Assembly: GCA_904063045.1 (NCBI GenBank)
Contig: CAJFCJ010000005.1
Span: 2,908,165 to 2,972,164 of the forward strand
Direction: 5' to 3'
Length of the DNA stretch: 64,000 nt
Source: Dimorphilus gyrociliatus
Taxonomy: Eukaryota > Annelida > Polychaeta > Dinophilidae
Shown: positions 1 through 11,450 of the stretch, one piece after another
Layout of the letters: the number at the start of each line of letters is the position of its first letter
Numbering within the stretch: position 1 is the stretch's first letter
Position numbers and translations under genes: made by a program
Notes under the pieces: model-generated
The model's database searches: none
What the model was told of the DNA's origin: nothing
What the model saw: the letters and a program-made list of their open reading frames with translations, nothing else

Positions 1-5
1 CGTAC

Positions 6-1418
6 CTTCAAATCCATTATCTTCACTCTTTTCTGCTACAAAAGAATTATCTTCCTTTTTGGTGTCGGGTTGTCCATCCTGCTTTATATACAAAGTACAT
101 CCTTTATATTCTGAGGCATCTAGACCAGTTGCAGTATCCATATCTAGAGGATTTTCCAGAGTTATTATCGCAAAATCTTTGTCTTCTTTTTTGTCAACAT
201 TTTCCAATGGGATCTTCTTCTTCTTGAAGAATTTGATTAACTGATCTTCAGTCAAATCCCTTACACCTTTGACGAATATTTTCTTGTTTCCTTCAGTTGT
301 ACCGTTTGCACCTGATAAGTATATATTTAGCATAGTTCTTTGCAGCTAATTTATATTTAAAGACGTACCATTTTCTTTTTCTTCACCTGATTCCTCATCC
401 TCGGAACTACTGTCCTTAGATTTCTTAGAGGGAACCTCTTCTTTTTCGGACTTTGCCTTACGTTTCTTGGATTTTTTCTCATCTTCGTCACTTGAATCTT
501 CATCTGAAGACGACTCTTTTGCTTTCTTGGATTTCTTGGCCTTCTTAGAAGGGATAGATTCTTTCTCTGCCTTAGCCTTACGTTTTTTAGATTTTTTATC
601 TTCTTTCTCACTTTCTTCATCAGAACCTTCATCACTACTTTCTTTCTTGTTCTTTTTCTTATTATCTTTCTTGCTCTTTTTCGATTTCTCTGAATAATAG
701 AACGACATGTTACTTTCGTAGGAAAGAAGTCTTTTTTAACTTACTGCTTTTCTTTTTTTCTTCTTCTTCGCTGTCTAAGACTTCTTCCTCGCTTTCTTCT
801 TCCTTGGGAGGGACATCTTTCTTCTCCTTTTTCTGTCGAAGAATAAAATTAATAAAACGTGGTATGAAAAGTTACATGTAAGCTGAGTATATGGCTACAC
901 GTTGCCACATATTACTGTGTGTATGGGGAGTTGTACATCTACTTCTACATTGCCTAAATATACAACTTACCCTAAAATTCTACAAGAATTTCCTTTTTGA
1001 GGGTTCCGATTCATTTAACCAAAATTATTAGTAAATAGGTTGTTTTCTGGTTTTAGACTGTATGGTTAAGTGGCTTGGTCTCTAATTTAAAGCTTTCTTA
1101 AGGAATTTGCGTCGTGACCTCGATAACTTTCGCCGACATGCGAGTCCTTACCCACTGAAAACGGTCTCTCAATGTATTTCGCCTTTTAAATAGATTCAAA
1201 AAATGTACGTTTTTGATCATATCGCTACATTTCAGCCAAATTAGCTGATGAGCGGCCGTCGCTCAACTTTATTTAGCATTTAAGCCAAAACATGCGGTCT
1301 CCCATGTCAAGCACGTGGGAACTTTCGGCATTTTTCTTTGCCTGTAATTATTCTTCTATCTTTGAATAGTTAATGTACAACATCTTACCTGCTTATCTTT
1401 GCTGCCCTTAACTTTCAT
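6..1418 (-). CDS. Nucleolin-like RRM protein, 5' part (continues past the left edge)
   Basis: Four exons fit in phase: 1389-1418, 745-832, 369-689 and 6-311. A clean donor at the very edge means further exons lie outside the window. The start is the ATG at 1416-1418 (MKVKGSKDKQ), directly followed by a GTAAG donor. About 145 residues of alternating Lys-rich and Glu/Asp/Ser-rich blocks come first, as in nucleolin/Gar2-type nucleolar proteins. Exon 4 then enters an RNA-recognition motif: KKIFVKGV looks like RNP2 and KDFAIITLE sits where RNP1 belongs, though its aromatic residues are poor. The expected role is nucleolar RNA binding in rRNA maturation. The first intron is long (833-1388). Only one RRM is visible, so nucleolin itself cannot be told from other acidic-basic RRM proteins. 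Confidence 0.7.
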
Positions 1419-2048
1419 ATTTGTAACAAAAACAGGGAATGTAGACTTAAACAAACGAGATTTTTGCAGATTCAACAATTCAATCACGCGGTTCACGCTG
1501 AATGGAAAGCCGTATGTAAGTCACGTGTAATGCTATACCCAGCATGCGCTATTACGATTAATCGTATTTTCGATTAATCGGTTATAATTTAATCGATGAC
1601 CTGTTTCAAACTCTAAAAAACTAATCTCTTGAAGAATTTGACAGAATAGATAACAGTTAAAAAATAAATCTTATGTAAAAGTTATGATATTCTTTTTGGC
1701 AAGAGTAAGCCAGCAATATGTTACTCGAGCAACAAACAGTTTTTAGATGTCCCTGAAAGTTAAACGATAATAATTTTAGTACAGCAATGAGAAAATAGCT
1801 TTGCAGTGGGTTTACTATAAAAATAGTATTTTTTATATTTAATATATGAAAACTTAAAGTAAGTTGATAAAAGCAGATGAATCAAATATAACAAAGATTT
1901 AAAATAAAGAAGACTGGTATCTGTCATAGAGTTCTAAATGAAGACAGGTACCAGGTGTAGCTTATTGCTTTGGCGGGTTTTTCAATTACATATCGTTAAC
2001 TTGGTCTAATCTCTTATCTATTGAAGATATCGAAAAATATTTGTAAAC
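1419..2048. promoter_or_regulatory. Head-to-head intergenic region
   Basis: This 630 bp lies between the divergent starts of the RRM gene and the SLC22 gene and must hold both promoters. A run of TTAATCG/CGATTAA elements (ATTACGATTAATCGTA, then CGATTAATCGG and TTAATCGATG) is clustered at about 1550-1597. It forms overlapping near-palindromes and could be a homeodomain-type binding cluster. No TATA box is convincing. Confidence 0.35.
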
Positions 2049-3953
2049 ATGGAGTTTGACGATGTTCTGGAATGTGTTGGAGGTTTATCCTATTACCAAT
2101 TCTTTTTATTCTGTATACTTATATTAGAAGAAATCTTGGGCGCAGAAGCAATGGCTATGAACTTTATTGGTGGCAAACAAGAACACTGGTGCAAAGTACC
2201 AGAACTGCAGAGACTATCCTTTAGACGCCAAAAGCTTATAGCTATACCAAACGGCTCCTCAAAATCTGCTTATGTTCAATGCAAGACTTTCCCCCTAAAC
2301 TATTCGTCTTATAGTATATCCGATTTTTTACAATGGAATGAAACAGACAGACAAAAGGTGGAAGCAACCTTTCCCAATGTAAATTCTTATTCCGAATGTA
2401 ATAACGGCTGGGTTTTCGATAAGAGTATATTTGTTTCAACTATAAATAGCCAATGGAATTTAGTATGCGGAAGAAGTTGGACAATTCAATTAGTATCTTC
2501 TATTTATATGACAGGGAGATTTTTTGGCGCAATTAGTGCTGGAGCAATCTCAGATAAATGGGGTCGTAAACCAGCAATTGTAATTTTTATTATAATTAAA
2601 TTAATTGGGGGCTATTTGGCGACTTTTGCCAGCAATTTAATTCTGTTTTGCTTTGGGAGATTCATTATGGCTATCGGAACAACAGGAAGCGGAATAGCTG
2701 CTTATGTACTTAGTAAGAATAAACTCACTTTGTCCCTTACTATTCTTGTTTTATATGATCCTTATAAATAGTATTCTCTTTCATAGTGCAAGAAATAATA
2801 GATAAAAAATATAGAGCAATGGTTGGTATGACTTGGACGTCATTCTTTTCACTTGGATTTGCTCTTCTACCAGGCATTGCTTACCTTATAAGGGATCACA
2901 GAGCATTCCAATTCGTTTATATTACTCCTGCTTTAATCATGTTGTCATATGTATTTTTATTGGATGAATCACCAAGATGGCTAGTTTCTCAGGGAAAAGT
3001 TGACAAGGCTGAGAAAATTTTAAAAAGAATTGCTATAATTAATGGACGAAATCCACCTCAAAAGATTACTTTTGATAATAAAAATAATGAACAGAGACAG
3101 GGAAAACTCGTAGATCTTTTTCGAACTCCCAATATAAGAAAGAAAACAATAATTGTGTCCCTTTTATGGTTCACTTGTAGCCTTATGTATTACGGTTTAT
3201 CTTTAAACACAGGACAGTTGGCGGGTAATATTTTCTTGAATACATTCTTATCAGCATTTATTGAGATACCATCGAAATTATCTGGTTAGTAATCACCCTT
3301 TGTTTTCATTCCAGTGAAAAGAAATTTAATGACTCAGTAATTCACTCTAGGTATTTGGCTATTAACTAAAGGAAGACGACCTACTGTAGGTTGGAGCTTA
3401 ATATTTGCAGGGGTACTTAGCATAACTTTAATACCCTTAATTGTTACAAATAGTACAGTTCTTTCGCTTCTATTGAAAGTAATAGCTCTATTAAAATACC
3501 TCGTTTAATTAGCTCCTACAGGATATCGAACGGCCGTTGCAATTATATCGAAATCTGGAGTATCTATTGCTTTTGGTTCAACTTATATTTATTCGATAGA
3601 ACTCTTTCCAACTGGCGTGAGAAATGTAGGATTAGGTTGGGGTTCAATGATTGCTAGAATTAGCGGAGTGGCCTCACCGTACGTTGGAGGACCATTATCA
3701 AATGTATGGAAGCCTCTTCCTACAACAATTTTCGGTTTATTTGCAACTTTATCGGGATTATTCACTTTTCTACTTCCGGAAACTTTAAATAGAAAACTTC
3801 CGGAAACTATAGAAGAAGGTGAAAACTTTGGAAAGTAAGTACAGAGCAAACTAGTCTTAATTTTATAATAATAATAATCAACAATATAATCCTTTGGTAA
3901 TAATTGATATTTTCTTTCAAAATAGAAGTATAAGCGCTTTGAAAAGGAAATGA
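2049..3953 (+). CDS. Organic cation/anion transporter, SLC22 family (MFS)
   Basis: Five exons, 2049-2712, 2787-3284, 3351-3452, 3522-3834 and 3926-3953, join to a 534-residue protein, a normal SLC22 length. Seen in order: TM1 (YYQFFLFCIL), a large Cys-containing extracellular loop, the MFS signature SDKWGRKPAI after TM2, the SLC22 motif DESPRWLVSQGK after TM6, GRRPT between TM8 and TM9, and ELFPTGVRN near TM11. The family moves organic cations, anions or zwitterions such as carnitine across the plasma membrane; the substrate cannot be read from sequence. An apparent frameshift near 3450-3525 disappears if the donor at 3453 (GTACAG) is used. The last exon is tiny (ISALKRK and stop) and depends on the strong donor GTAAGTACAG at 3835. 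AATAAA signals follow at about 4000-4009. Confidence 0.88.
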
Positions 3954-4499
3954 AAAATTGATAAAACGTTAATAATCACAATAAAATTGTATATTGTATA
4001 ATAAATAAAATACTGAGCTAACGCAAATTTAGAAAGAGACAAAAATTATTATTTTACACTTCATTTAATAGAGAAATAGTGCTTTCAATGAAAGAAATCT
4101 TTTTATCCATTGAAAATTCTTTATTAGTTATATCGTTTATGAAATTATTTCCTTTTTTCTAATAGACGTTACCTTTAGCTATAAAAATCTATAAATTCCT
4201 TTTTTCCAGTATATAGTCTATCAACTTTTTCAATTACAGTCAAATAAATCGGAATTACGTTTTTATAGGCCTGAATTTTCGATAGAAAGAAGCTAGAAAG
4301 CCTTATAGTAATAATTGAAGAAAGAAATATATCTTGATAGAAAGTACACGGTGTAATATTATTTTTGTTGACTATTCTTCTTTTTCTACCAAAAACAACA
4401 ACAACTAAAAGCATCAATCTATTTATAGGTATAAGCTATATAAAGCATGTTATTCGAACTGTATATAAAGTTATTAGTGTAAAGACATGAAAGAATGTT
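3954..4499. other. Tail-to-tail intergenic region
   Basis: This AT-rich 546 bp lies between the converging SLC22 and heme oxygenase genes. AATAAA motifs at about 4000-4009 can serve SLC22. The open frame at 4175-4417 on the minus strand has no protein-like composition. Nothing else is seen. Confidence 0.4.
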
Positions 4500-5135
4500 C
4501 TAGCAAACAACTTTAGATAATTCGTTAAAAAGATTAATATTCATTTTAAACGCTAATCTGGCTTCGTCCAAAATCTCTTTAATTGCCTCTTCATTTTGAA
4601 CAACTTCATTCAATCTTGAGAAGTATAAACTTTTAAAATTTTTTATATTATTAATATTCTCAAAGTCGTAAAATTTTAAACCGTCTCCATTCTCAGGAAG
4701 TTGATAGGCCTTTCTTAGTTTATATCTGATCATTTGTCCACCTGATACATCCCCCATATAACGAACGTAGGTATGAGACAGAAACCTAGCAGACTTCCGA
4801 ATGCCGACTTCGTGAATCCTTTCAGCGTATTTTTTAGTTGATTTTAAGATTTCGTAGCTGCTCCATTTGGGATCAAGATAGTTTAAATCGGCACTTATAT
4901 TCTGGAATCTGTATAATTCGGACGGGAAATACACACTTGCATGCAATTCGTAGTCTCTCAATTTCTCACTTTCTTCTTCCAAAGCTTTATAGATATATCT
5001 CAACTGAACCAAAAAAAGGACATATTGCTTTTTTGTCAGTCTGCCTTTAAGCATATCTATCATGAAAGAGGACTTTTCCGCCTCCTCGTGACTGCCCATA
5101 GTAGCTTCTTTTAAAAGTTTCCTAATATCTGACAT
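4500..5135 (-). CDS. HMOX: Heme oxygenase, soluble (no tail anchor)
   Basis: A single-exon 211-residue heme oxygenase. It opens heme to biliverdin, CO and iron with electrons from cytochrome P450 reductase. The proximal heme ligand is His16 in ATMGSHEEAE, and the distal-helix signature GDVSGGQ is intact in TYVRYMGDVSGGQMIRY. KALEEESEKL matches the conserved helix after the substrate pocket. The frame starts at a good ATG and ends at TAG soon after the last catalytic-domain helix, so the C-terminal membrane anchor of vertebrate HMOX1/2 (about 288 residues) is missing; it should be cytosolic. No splice sites are needed, whereas vertebrate orthologues have several introns. The identification is safe; the orthology class is not resolved. 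Confidence 0.93.
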   Translation of the reverse strand: MSDIRKLLKEATMGSHEEAEKSSFMIDMLKGRLTKKQYVLFLVQLRYIYKALEEESEKLRDYELHASVYFPSELYRFQNISADLNYLDPKWSSYEILKSTKKYAERIHEVGIRKSARFLSHTYVRYMGDVSGGQMIRYKLRKAYQLPENGDGLKFYDFENINNIKNFKSLYFSRLNEVVQNEEAIKEILDEARLAFKMNINLFNELSKVVC

Positions 5136-5360
5136 AGCTTTTTTCGTTCAAGTCTGCACCAAAGTAAATGACAAGCCAATATTTATAAGAAATCTGCTTA
5201 GCTGGTATCTTTTTAAACGCCATGTTATCTACTTGAACGGAAGACATTCATGATGATTTCGGATTTTTTATCTAATCAAAATATGTAATTGATTGATACG
5301 TATAAGTTCCGAGTCAAACGAAGGTGAAAAAGAGAGCTGTAGTATTTAAGAAGTTTACTA

Positions 5361-5418
5361 ATGTATATATATAATTATATATATACTGTATAAAATTTAT
5401 ATATATATATATATATAA
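5361..5418. repeat. TA microsatellite with TATACTGTATA copy
   Basis: Imperfect (TA)n runs flank the motif ATATACTGTATA, followed by an uninterrupted TA run. It is one of about nine similar loci in the window. Confidence 0.8.
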
Positions 5419-7234
5419 ATAAAGGAACACGTTAAAAGTTATTATATTTCTCATTGCATTTTTGAGATTAAAGATAAAAGTATGTCTTATTTAATAAATC
5501 AATTATTATTGCAAGTCAGAGTTAATTCATTGAGTAAGCTGTAGAATCCAATTAATCATTCGAGGACAACATGAAAAGATATTAGTATGTTACGGCAAAC
5601 ATTTACTTTGGTTTGTGATAAATAGTTTTAAACATAGTACAAAAGAGAGAAGAAAAGAACAAAAAAAAGACCTTCTTCTAGAAGATAAAGAATGAGAATG
5701 GAGTTCATTGGGGAATACGTTTTTTTTTAAATCAGAGGGAAAAAAAGAAGACGACACAAGATCTATTTATTTTACACTTGAGTTATTGACTTTAAGCTTT
5801 TGGTTATCAAAAAGGAAGCCGACTTAGTAATATTAGTAGAGCATTTATTCCGCACGAGGATGATAATTTATTGCATAATAATAATTTTTAACAAGTTAGG
5901 TGATTGAGTAACGTTCTAATGACATTTAGTATGATGTATAGGTCCAGTTACAATAGATCTCTTAGTAAGATCATTAAGTAGACCATTGTAAATGCAAACA
6001 CAGATAATTAAGATAACTCAGAACCCGTCTTTGTAGGGTATTAAATTCTTTATCTGCAAACAACCATATATGTATATACTGTATATAGTGATAGTTAAAT
6101 ATATACAATATATGCCTATATATATTAGTGCATTAGTATATTGTGTATATCCATACAAAACCAAAAACATTTCGTGAAAATATACGAATACAAAATAGCG
6201 GGCATTCTTTTTAATTAAAATGTAACAAAAATATGGCCTAGAGGAAAATTGGACAGGACAAAATAGATGAAAGAAGAAGTAAATGAATACAAATTATTCT
6301 GTCCCGAGAAGTGGAATTTATTAGTTAGAAATGCACTGGTTACGGATACTCAATCTTAATATAATTATAATTTTTATCAATTTTTTTTTCTATAAATACG
6401 TTCATTATTTTGCTTTATCTTCTTTAATCCTTCGTTTTCTTTTTACTGAATTGCACTATATATTAATGGAAATAAAGCCATGGGAAATTTTCAAATTTTA
6501 CTCACATTCTCGATTATATTAATGAGTATTTACGTTTTCTGTTCTAGTAAGATTCTTCCCATGCGTATAATTTTGGTTGAGTGAGTAAGAGAAAGAAGAC
6601 TTGATTATATTTTGTATAGTAGCATGGGTTAATAGGAGAGGACTTCAGGGAGAACTTAAAAAAACGCGTAAGGTGGAGAAAGACTTGCTTTTTCTATGCA
6701 AAATATTTTATTGATTATTTACACCATAAATAGGAAAATTTTTAACTCAAAGGGTGCTAATTATCATTTTTGACAACCATTAAGAAACTTGTTTACAAAT
6801 ACATTTCCTCTTTACTTTACAGAGAAATATTTGAAATATAAAAGGAAATATACGACACACTGAGCCTGTAGGTTTAAGAAAATTGGTATAGGATGACTCT
6901 TTATAAACTGACTCCAAGAGCTTTGCTCTCTAATATTATGAATTGGGGCATGGTTTCAACGTTTAGACGTCACATCACTATGGAAAGGATTTTTGAAAAA
7001 ACCCTTCAGGGATTACCCTGTATTATGGACAGAAAACAGGATTTTATTGAAAAGGATCATTTAAAAAAAGAAAAACACTTAGTAATTGTAAATAATAGAA
7101 AGTGAACTACAATGGAAAAAAGAGTATTCTAGGTTTACTCTTTAATATAGTAAAGAAAAGTATACGAAATACAACAGATATTTCTCATACAAGGCAGGTG
7201 TAAAAGTAAACAACAATCAATTACTTTCATATTA

Positions 7235-7322
7235 GTGACATTTTGTTTGTTTTTTTTGCTCTTTTTTTGTTTGTTTGCTGGTATTTGTTACTTTGTTTGT
7301 TTTGTTTTGCTTTTTTTTTTAA
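7235..7322 (+). repeat. TTTG-rich low-complexity tract
   Basis: Repeated TTTG/TTTTTG units with T runs, ending in a run of ten or so T. This is simple sequence with no coding potential. Confidence 0.75.
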
Positions 7323-7530
7323 ATTTCTATAGTCTTAGGTGGTTGGAGACATCTTGTCTGATTTATCAGTATAGCAGGGAATGGATGATGTAGACGTTCT
7401 TTTTAAGTTGGGAAGTTTATAAGAATCTTGAGCAGTTGTTTGTTCACCATTATTCATCAAGATGGTTAAGTGCGTATTATCAATGCTAATTATAGAATAA
7501 AAGAGAATAAAAATTTTTATTAAAAACTGT

Positions 7531-8805
7531 TTAATTGCGTTTTAAACCAATTCGGAAATATCTCAACCTATCAAAACTCCTTATTGGGCGTTTGCAGAAT
7601 AAACGTCTGTAGGCTTTACGTACTTCTCGCATCCTGACAGCATATATAATAGGATCTAGTATTGGAGACATAAAAAATGCAATTAATTAATCCATCAATT
7701 ATTGCAAATTTTATACCAGCGATTGAATTTAGAAGCATAATGTTGTAGATACATTTATCCAATGTCATGAGAAGGTTAGTTCTATCCAAGAGTAGCTTCG
7801 CATTCACTTGTGATATAACAATTAGAGTTACTTGGTAGAAACAGAGAGGTAGCCAACAAGCAGCAAATGTTACTAAATTAATAAAGTGAAACAATATAAA
7901 TGCTGCTAAAAATAAAGTATTATATAAAATAATGTATGCAACTTATATAAACGTCAATATAACATAGGTAGGTATCTATATATGTATATGTAAAAGTAAT
8001 AATAACATATTATAGTGTAATTTGATCATATGAGTGCAACAAATTTTTTAATGGGCTTTTAGCTTAACCTACCAATAATTAATAGAGTTGTAAATAAAGC
8101 CTTGTTATTCCTTAGCATTTCGTTCGCTCCTCCGGCTTCCATTCGATTTCTTTGCCTTTTTACTTCCCCATAGACTTTGATATACACGAGTGTCATTAGA
8201 ACGAAGCAGAAGGGGGCCAGGACGAAAACGACGTATTCCTCATTATATTTTGTCCAATAAACTTTCTGACAGTAGTTTAGTTTCTTCGGCCTACCCAATG
8301 GTGTAAGCCAATCAGAGAAACCGCTTATAGCTGATAGAGCCCATAATAGACCTATAAGAATAGTTGTCCTGCCTTTTGTGAAGATAGTTGGATAGTGTAA
8401 CGGTTTAAAAACTGCAAAATAGTGATCCGTTGCCATTGCCAAAAGATTGAAGAGGATTAATAGTAAAAAAGTACTATTTAAAGATTTTATTATCATGTAA
8501 AAACACTTTGATCTAGAATGACTATTGAGAGATTGGTTAAGATGATGAAATAGTACTGAGAGTGCCAGAAGACCATCTCCAATTGCCAAGTTTAGTACAA
8601 GGCGAAAATGAGACGACATCGCTGACGTACTTTTTACTTTTCGGACTGCTAGAGCAGTTAAAAAATTTGCTATTATGGCCACAGTTGATACAATCAGAGC
8701 AGCAATAGTCAAAAGTTCATACAAAAACTTGGAGGAATTTGGAAATTCTCCAAAATAGCTCGAGTTGCTATTTGTCGAATTTGTCGAATTATTGATGATA
8801 TCCAT
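7531..8805 (-). CDS. Orphan class A (rhodopsin-like) GPCR
   Basis: Three exons, 8073-8805, 7717-7905 and 7531-7655, encode 348 residues with seven membrane helices. The N-terminus is short, Asn/Ser-rich and has NXS/T glycosylation sites. TM2 contains LNLAIGDG (Asp2.50). TM3 ends in DHY instead of DRY. TM6 has CWLPLCF and TM7 has NSIADPIIYAVR, the NSxxDPxxY form of NPxxY. The last two exons join across a 61 bp intron (7656-7716); read straight through, TM7 appears frameshifted, but splicing restores it. The NSxxDP motif and overall look suggest the melanocortin/adenosine/GPR12-like part of class A, but no ligand can be assigned. Cys residues for the TM3-ECL2 bridge are present (SRSKCF and LNYCQK). 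Confidence 0.85.
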
Positions 8806-11450
8806 CGTGAGCTCATAAATTTTTTCTCTTTCGTCTTAACCTCTCTCTCGCTCTCACTTTCACGCATACACAACAGCCGCTTGCTCTCTTTCTCTCTCAT
8901 AAACAGAATTTGCTTTTCACTTTTCGCCTTTTCACTTATCCTTCGTTTAGTATTCCGTTTGTATTGTTTGTTTGTCTTTGGTAGCCAGTCCTCTTTTTTA
9001 TCGTTTGCTTTCTTTTCGTTGTCGTTCAGTCCCTTTGGAATTGTTCGAATCTGTTTACGATATGAACTGACATTTCAAATTCTTTTTTTCATTAGAGAAG
9101 TATACAAATATTGGCCTTGGATTAGTATAAAGTTCTTTTTTCAAAATAACTGAAAAGCTGTCGTTTTCAGCCTATTAAAGATCAATAATAACGACTGATG
9201 CCATTGGCCCTTAAGCGGTGTCAAAGATGGACATAAATAATATAGCAATACTTAATACGAATTGAACTAGAAAACTATCTTAAAAAATTAGCCTAACGAT
9301 AAATTCTTTTGTAAATATTTATAGGTCTAATAAAAATTAATTTCATAAAGAGTGTTTTATTTTATTATTTAGCATTTATTAATACACACACAATAAATCT
9401 TTTTCTCTCCTATTATATCGCTATATTCTTTATGAACAACTAGAAGACGATAAAAACAAAGAGGAGAATGATGAAATATAATTGCCAACTATAATTAATA
9501 TTGTTTCAGTTAATCTATATATTTTTTCTCATTCTACTGCAATGGAATAATAACAAACAGCAAAAAACAGAAGAAAAAACACACCGTGGAAAGAACGACA
9601 GTTGCAAAAAAAAGAGAGATAAAAATAATAAGAAAAACATTTCTGTCTTAAATGTCACGTTTTTTTCCTCCCCCTCCCCTCTCCTCTTCCTCCAAATATC
9701 TTACTCCTTCTCTTTTTAATAAATTACGCTATTGAAAGCTGGGAAGCGAGAAGAGAGAGAGAGAGAGAATCTAATTAAATCGAAAAGAATAAAATCATAC
9801 ACTCAATGAGGAAATGGCGCAACTGTACCTTTTTCAATATTTTTTTTAATTAAAGAATTTTGGCTAATTGTATAAATATTAAAAATTATAAAATAATAAT
9901 TTACACATATGTTTGTTTTTTCCAAAAAAAAAATCGATCGGCTATTAACCTGGCTAAAAAAAATAACTAACACTCTATGAGTTTGACATAAACAGAACAA
10001 ACATAGCTTAACGTATTAACTCTTTAATACGTCCTCATATCTAATTTATAAAGGGGCATTTAGGAAAGGGAGAGACTAATCAATGATCTGAAAATTATTA
10101 ATACGAACTGTGAGAATATTATTTATATTGTTCATATGTAGGTTTACATTGGGGATTTTATTAAGTTGCTATATTTTTTCTATAGTTTAAATGTCAGCTG
10201 AATAATTTTAAGTATCTTCAGCTGTTCTTGAATACTTTATTTTTATTATAATAAAGAATATTCGAACGTTCTTTTAGCCAGAAAGATAGATTACGTCGTA
10301 AAGATATTTATGTAAAAACTATGTTACGCTTAATTTAATATGACATTACGCCTTTTCTGTTCCCTGATAAAGAACATTCCTTAAAAAGTTTCAGGGGCTA
10401 TAGATTACTTTCAATGTTGTTAAGGCATGTCACGCCGTATTTTGGATATTCTGTCGCAGGCTGATAATATAAAATTTTCTCGTTTTACTGTTACGCTGTT
10501 TCCTTGTATTATAGTTTGTGAATTTAATATTTATAATTAGATATAAGCATACTAAATGTAAGATTTTGAAATAGAAAAGTTTTGGCCTAGACAATTAAAA
10601 AATTTTCGCTTCGATAGGCAAAAAAGAATTAAGCTGGAAGCATGTTACGTGATCAGCGTTCCATTCTTTTGTTTATTAAGAAAAAACCTACTACTACTAT
10701 TTTAGAGCATTTTTTTTATTTCTTTTTATTCTTTTTACCAAAAAAAAATTCCATTGAAATATCTTAAACAACAAACACAAGTTGAAAAGCCAGAAAATTC
10801 GTCATAAAGTACAAATTACTTACCTAAATGTTTGAAGTTTTCCACCGCCGTCTATGTTAGTTGGTTTATAGCAATCGTGTCGCTCCCTCGCCAAGCCACT
10901 CGCCTTGTATGACGTTCACCGCCTCTTTATATATAAATCGAAATACCCGCCATCTTTTTTCCTAAGGCCTTTTTTTTTTTAAATAATTTAAACAAACAAT
11001 CTTAAAAGGAAGAAAATAATAAACCCTCAGTAATATCAAAGATATATATTAATTAATAAGTTCAAAAAGATAGTATCCGCCTTTAATTATCACTAATCGA
11101 ACCATCTCATAATTAATATCCATTTTTTATGGTATGCTACACAGTGCTTTTATATACCCAAATTATGATTAAACAATTAATCGATGGCTGAAAAATCCTG
11201 TGAACTATCATACCTTAAGTAACAAATTTTTCCAAGTTTATTAAACAACAAAATGAGTAAAAAGATTTAAAAAAAAAATAAGGATTATGAATAAAATGCT
11301 CGTATAAAATACAATATATACATTTTATATACTGTATATATTTTATATACATACATACATACATATAAAATCATAATTGCTGTTAATAGATAATGCATAA
11401 AAACCATTAAGTAAACAATAATATATATATATGTAGAGAGAGAGAAATTT
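8806..11450. other. Gene-poor AT-rich region with a possible distal promoter
   Basis: This 2.6 kb lies between the GPCR start and the contactin stop. It contains purine/pyrimidine-biased stretches (CT-rich 8820-8900, GA-rich about 9750-9770), A/T runs, a TATACTGTATA copy near 11328-11338 and short CATA repeats at about 11350-11365. The open frames here (9501-9719, 9803-10000) are low-complexity and unsupported. A relatively GC-rich block near 10840-10930 is described separately. Confidence 0.4.
10815..10936 (-). promoter_or_regulatory. Possible TATA promoter and non-coding first exon, minus strand
   Basis: Read on the minus strand, TATATATAAAGAGG is followed about 10 bp later by a GC-rich stretch (GAACGTCATAC, half a CRE) and, about 85 bp further, by an excellent donor, ATTTAG|GTAAGTAA (donor at about 10822). 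The block is much richer in GC than its surroundings. The next minus-strand gene is the GPCR, whose ATG lies 2 kb downstream, so this could be its untranslated first exon. That link is inference. Confidence 0.35.

Larger units (their letters stand above)
5136..7530. other. Gene-poor AT-rich region
   Basis: No exon chain with coding character was found on either strand. It holds TA-rich microsatellites (about 5361-5418), copies of the TATACTGTATA motif near 5382 and 6075, and a TTTG/T-rich tract at about 7235-7320. The 70-codon frame at 6893-7105 (+) has no recognisable domain or splice context. The upstream end should carry the heme oxygenase promoter, but no clear TATA box is seen. Confidence 0.4.

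Noticed and set aside
346-708. Minus-strand frame as a separate Lys-rich gene starting MSFYYSEK
   Set aside because: Its first bases lie in an intron; the acceptor TATTCAG joins it to the upstream exon of the RRM gene.
995-1020. T-loop-like GGTTCCGATTC as part of a tRNA
   Set aside because: No matching D-arm, anticodon stem or acceptor stem could be folded around it.
3440-3530. Frameshift in SLC22
   Set aside because: Using donor GTACAG at 3453 rather than GTAATA at 3479 keeps the frame and gives the normal spacing before ELFPTG.
4175-4417. 80-codon minus-strand frame
   Set aside because: Low-complexity and lies in the shared 3' region of two genes.
6893-7105. 70-codon frame on the plus strand
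   Set aside because: No domain, splice support or codon bias; it lies in an AT-rich desert.
7616-7894. Frameshifted TM7 (GPCR pseudogene)
   Set aside because: A 61 bp GT..AG intron restores the NSxxDPxxY motif in phase.
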